The position numbers and the translations under genes were made by a program. 64,000 bases of DNA from Tetranychus cinnabarinus (Eukaryota; Arthropoda; Arachnida; Trombidiformes; Tetranychidae): the NCBI GenBank assembly GCA_022266195.1, contig WHVY01000005.1:744001-808000 (forward strand), read 5' to 3'. Within the stretch, counting starts at the first letter, position 1; each line of letters begins with the position of its first letter. Below the pieces are notes generated by a model. That model was not told the DNA's origin and searched no databases. It saw only the letters and a list, made by a program, of their open reading frames with translations. This document shows, in pieces, positions 63,609 through 64,000 of this stretch.

Positions 63609-64000
63609 TTTAATTAGTTTCCAATTTATAACCTGGTTTAAATAAAGATATGTCTAAACAATCAGATTGGTCCAATTTTTATTTAACTAAATATCGCTTT
63701 CAAATTAACACTTTGAAGAGTCGCGCAACAAATTAATAACCTTCATTAATGTTGTAACTCAATTTATTGTTGTTTCATTGTATTAGGATTTTGATACTTT
63801 AACAATATCCAATCAACCAAATTTAAATATTTGAAAGCTTTCAATCTAATTGTATTTCCTGTGTTAATGAGGCTAAAAAATTGATTGATTCAATTGATCT
63901 ATTTCTGTTGGTGATACAAATTGGTATAAAGCTCTTTGTTTGAATAGTAATCTCAAAGTTAAAGATGGGTGAAAAAGGAATTACGAATGATGATTAAAAG
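63609..64000. other. RPL5 3' UTR and spacer at right edge
   Basis: After the RPL5 poly(A) signal at 63641-63646 the sequence is AT-rich and I see no gene. Confidence 0.5.

Overview
This is a eukaryotic nuclear window: AT-rich, with split genes, short GT-AG introns, TATA/Inr-type promoters and AATAAA poly(A) signals. The protein set (Orai, PKN, importin-7, MMS19, POLR3H, FASTKD, RPL3, RPL5), the His/Gly-rich secreted peptides and a guide RNA complementary to an arthropod-type 18S stretch suggest a compact-genome arthropod. A mite-like chelicerate is my inference; nothing in the window proves the species.

Layout: 1-1885 (-) holds the N-terminal part of importin-7, running off the left edge. 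Its promoter, first exon, first intron and about 35 codons of exon 2 are duplicated at 4655-5333, where they are fused in frame to an intron-free Nup85 body (2967-4950, -). A tRNA-Met(CAT) sits between the two genes. From 5.3 to 28.4 kb the DNA is gene-poor: a dispersed repeat family, a 396-bp tandem repeat, inverted repeats and one unrecognised secreted-protein gene (11.2 kb). From 28.5 to 38 kb there are a His-rich secreted peptide gene, a FASTK/RAP mitochondrial RNA protein converging on POLR3H, a perfect 114-bp inverted repeat, a mariner remnant and a Gly/His-rich secreted protein. From 39.4 to 45.4 kb lies a non-LTR retrotransposon with two open frames; its 3' region contains a spliced fragment of the MMS19 mRNA followed by a second copy of the LINE 3' end. 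It lies against a third His-rich gene and an orphan His-rich exon. From 46.7 to 63.6 kb is a dense housekeeping stretch: MMS19 (-), RPL3 (+), Orai (-), PKN (+), RPL5 (+). RPL3 introns 3 and 4 each carry a likely C/D-box snoRNA.

Most noteworthy: (1) the importin-7/Nup85 chimera, joining parts of two nuclear-transport proteins and lacking the N-terminal part of Nup85; (2) the LINE-MMS19-LINE chimera, best read as template switching during reverse transcription, located only a few kb from the source gene; (3) the two RPL3 intronic snoRNAs; (4) the perfect long hairpin at 33.5 kb.

All family assignments come from reading translations against remembered family features; no database search was run. 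Exon boundaries were placed by reading frame, GT-AG signals and family continuity, and the exon sums give uninterrupted frames in every gene called with high confidence.
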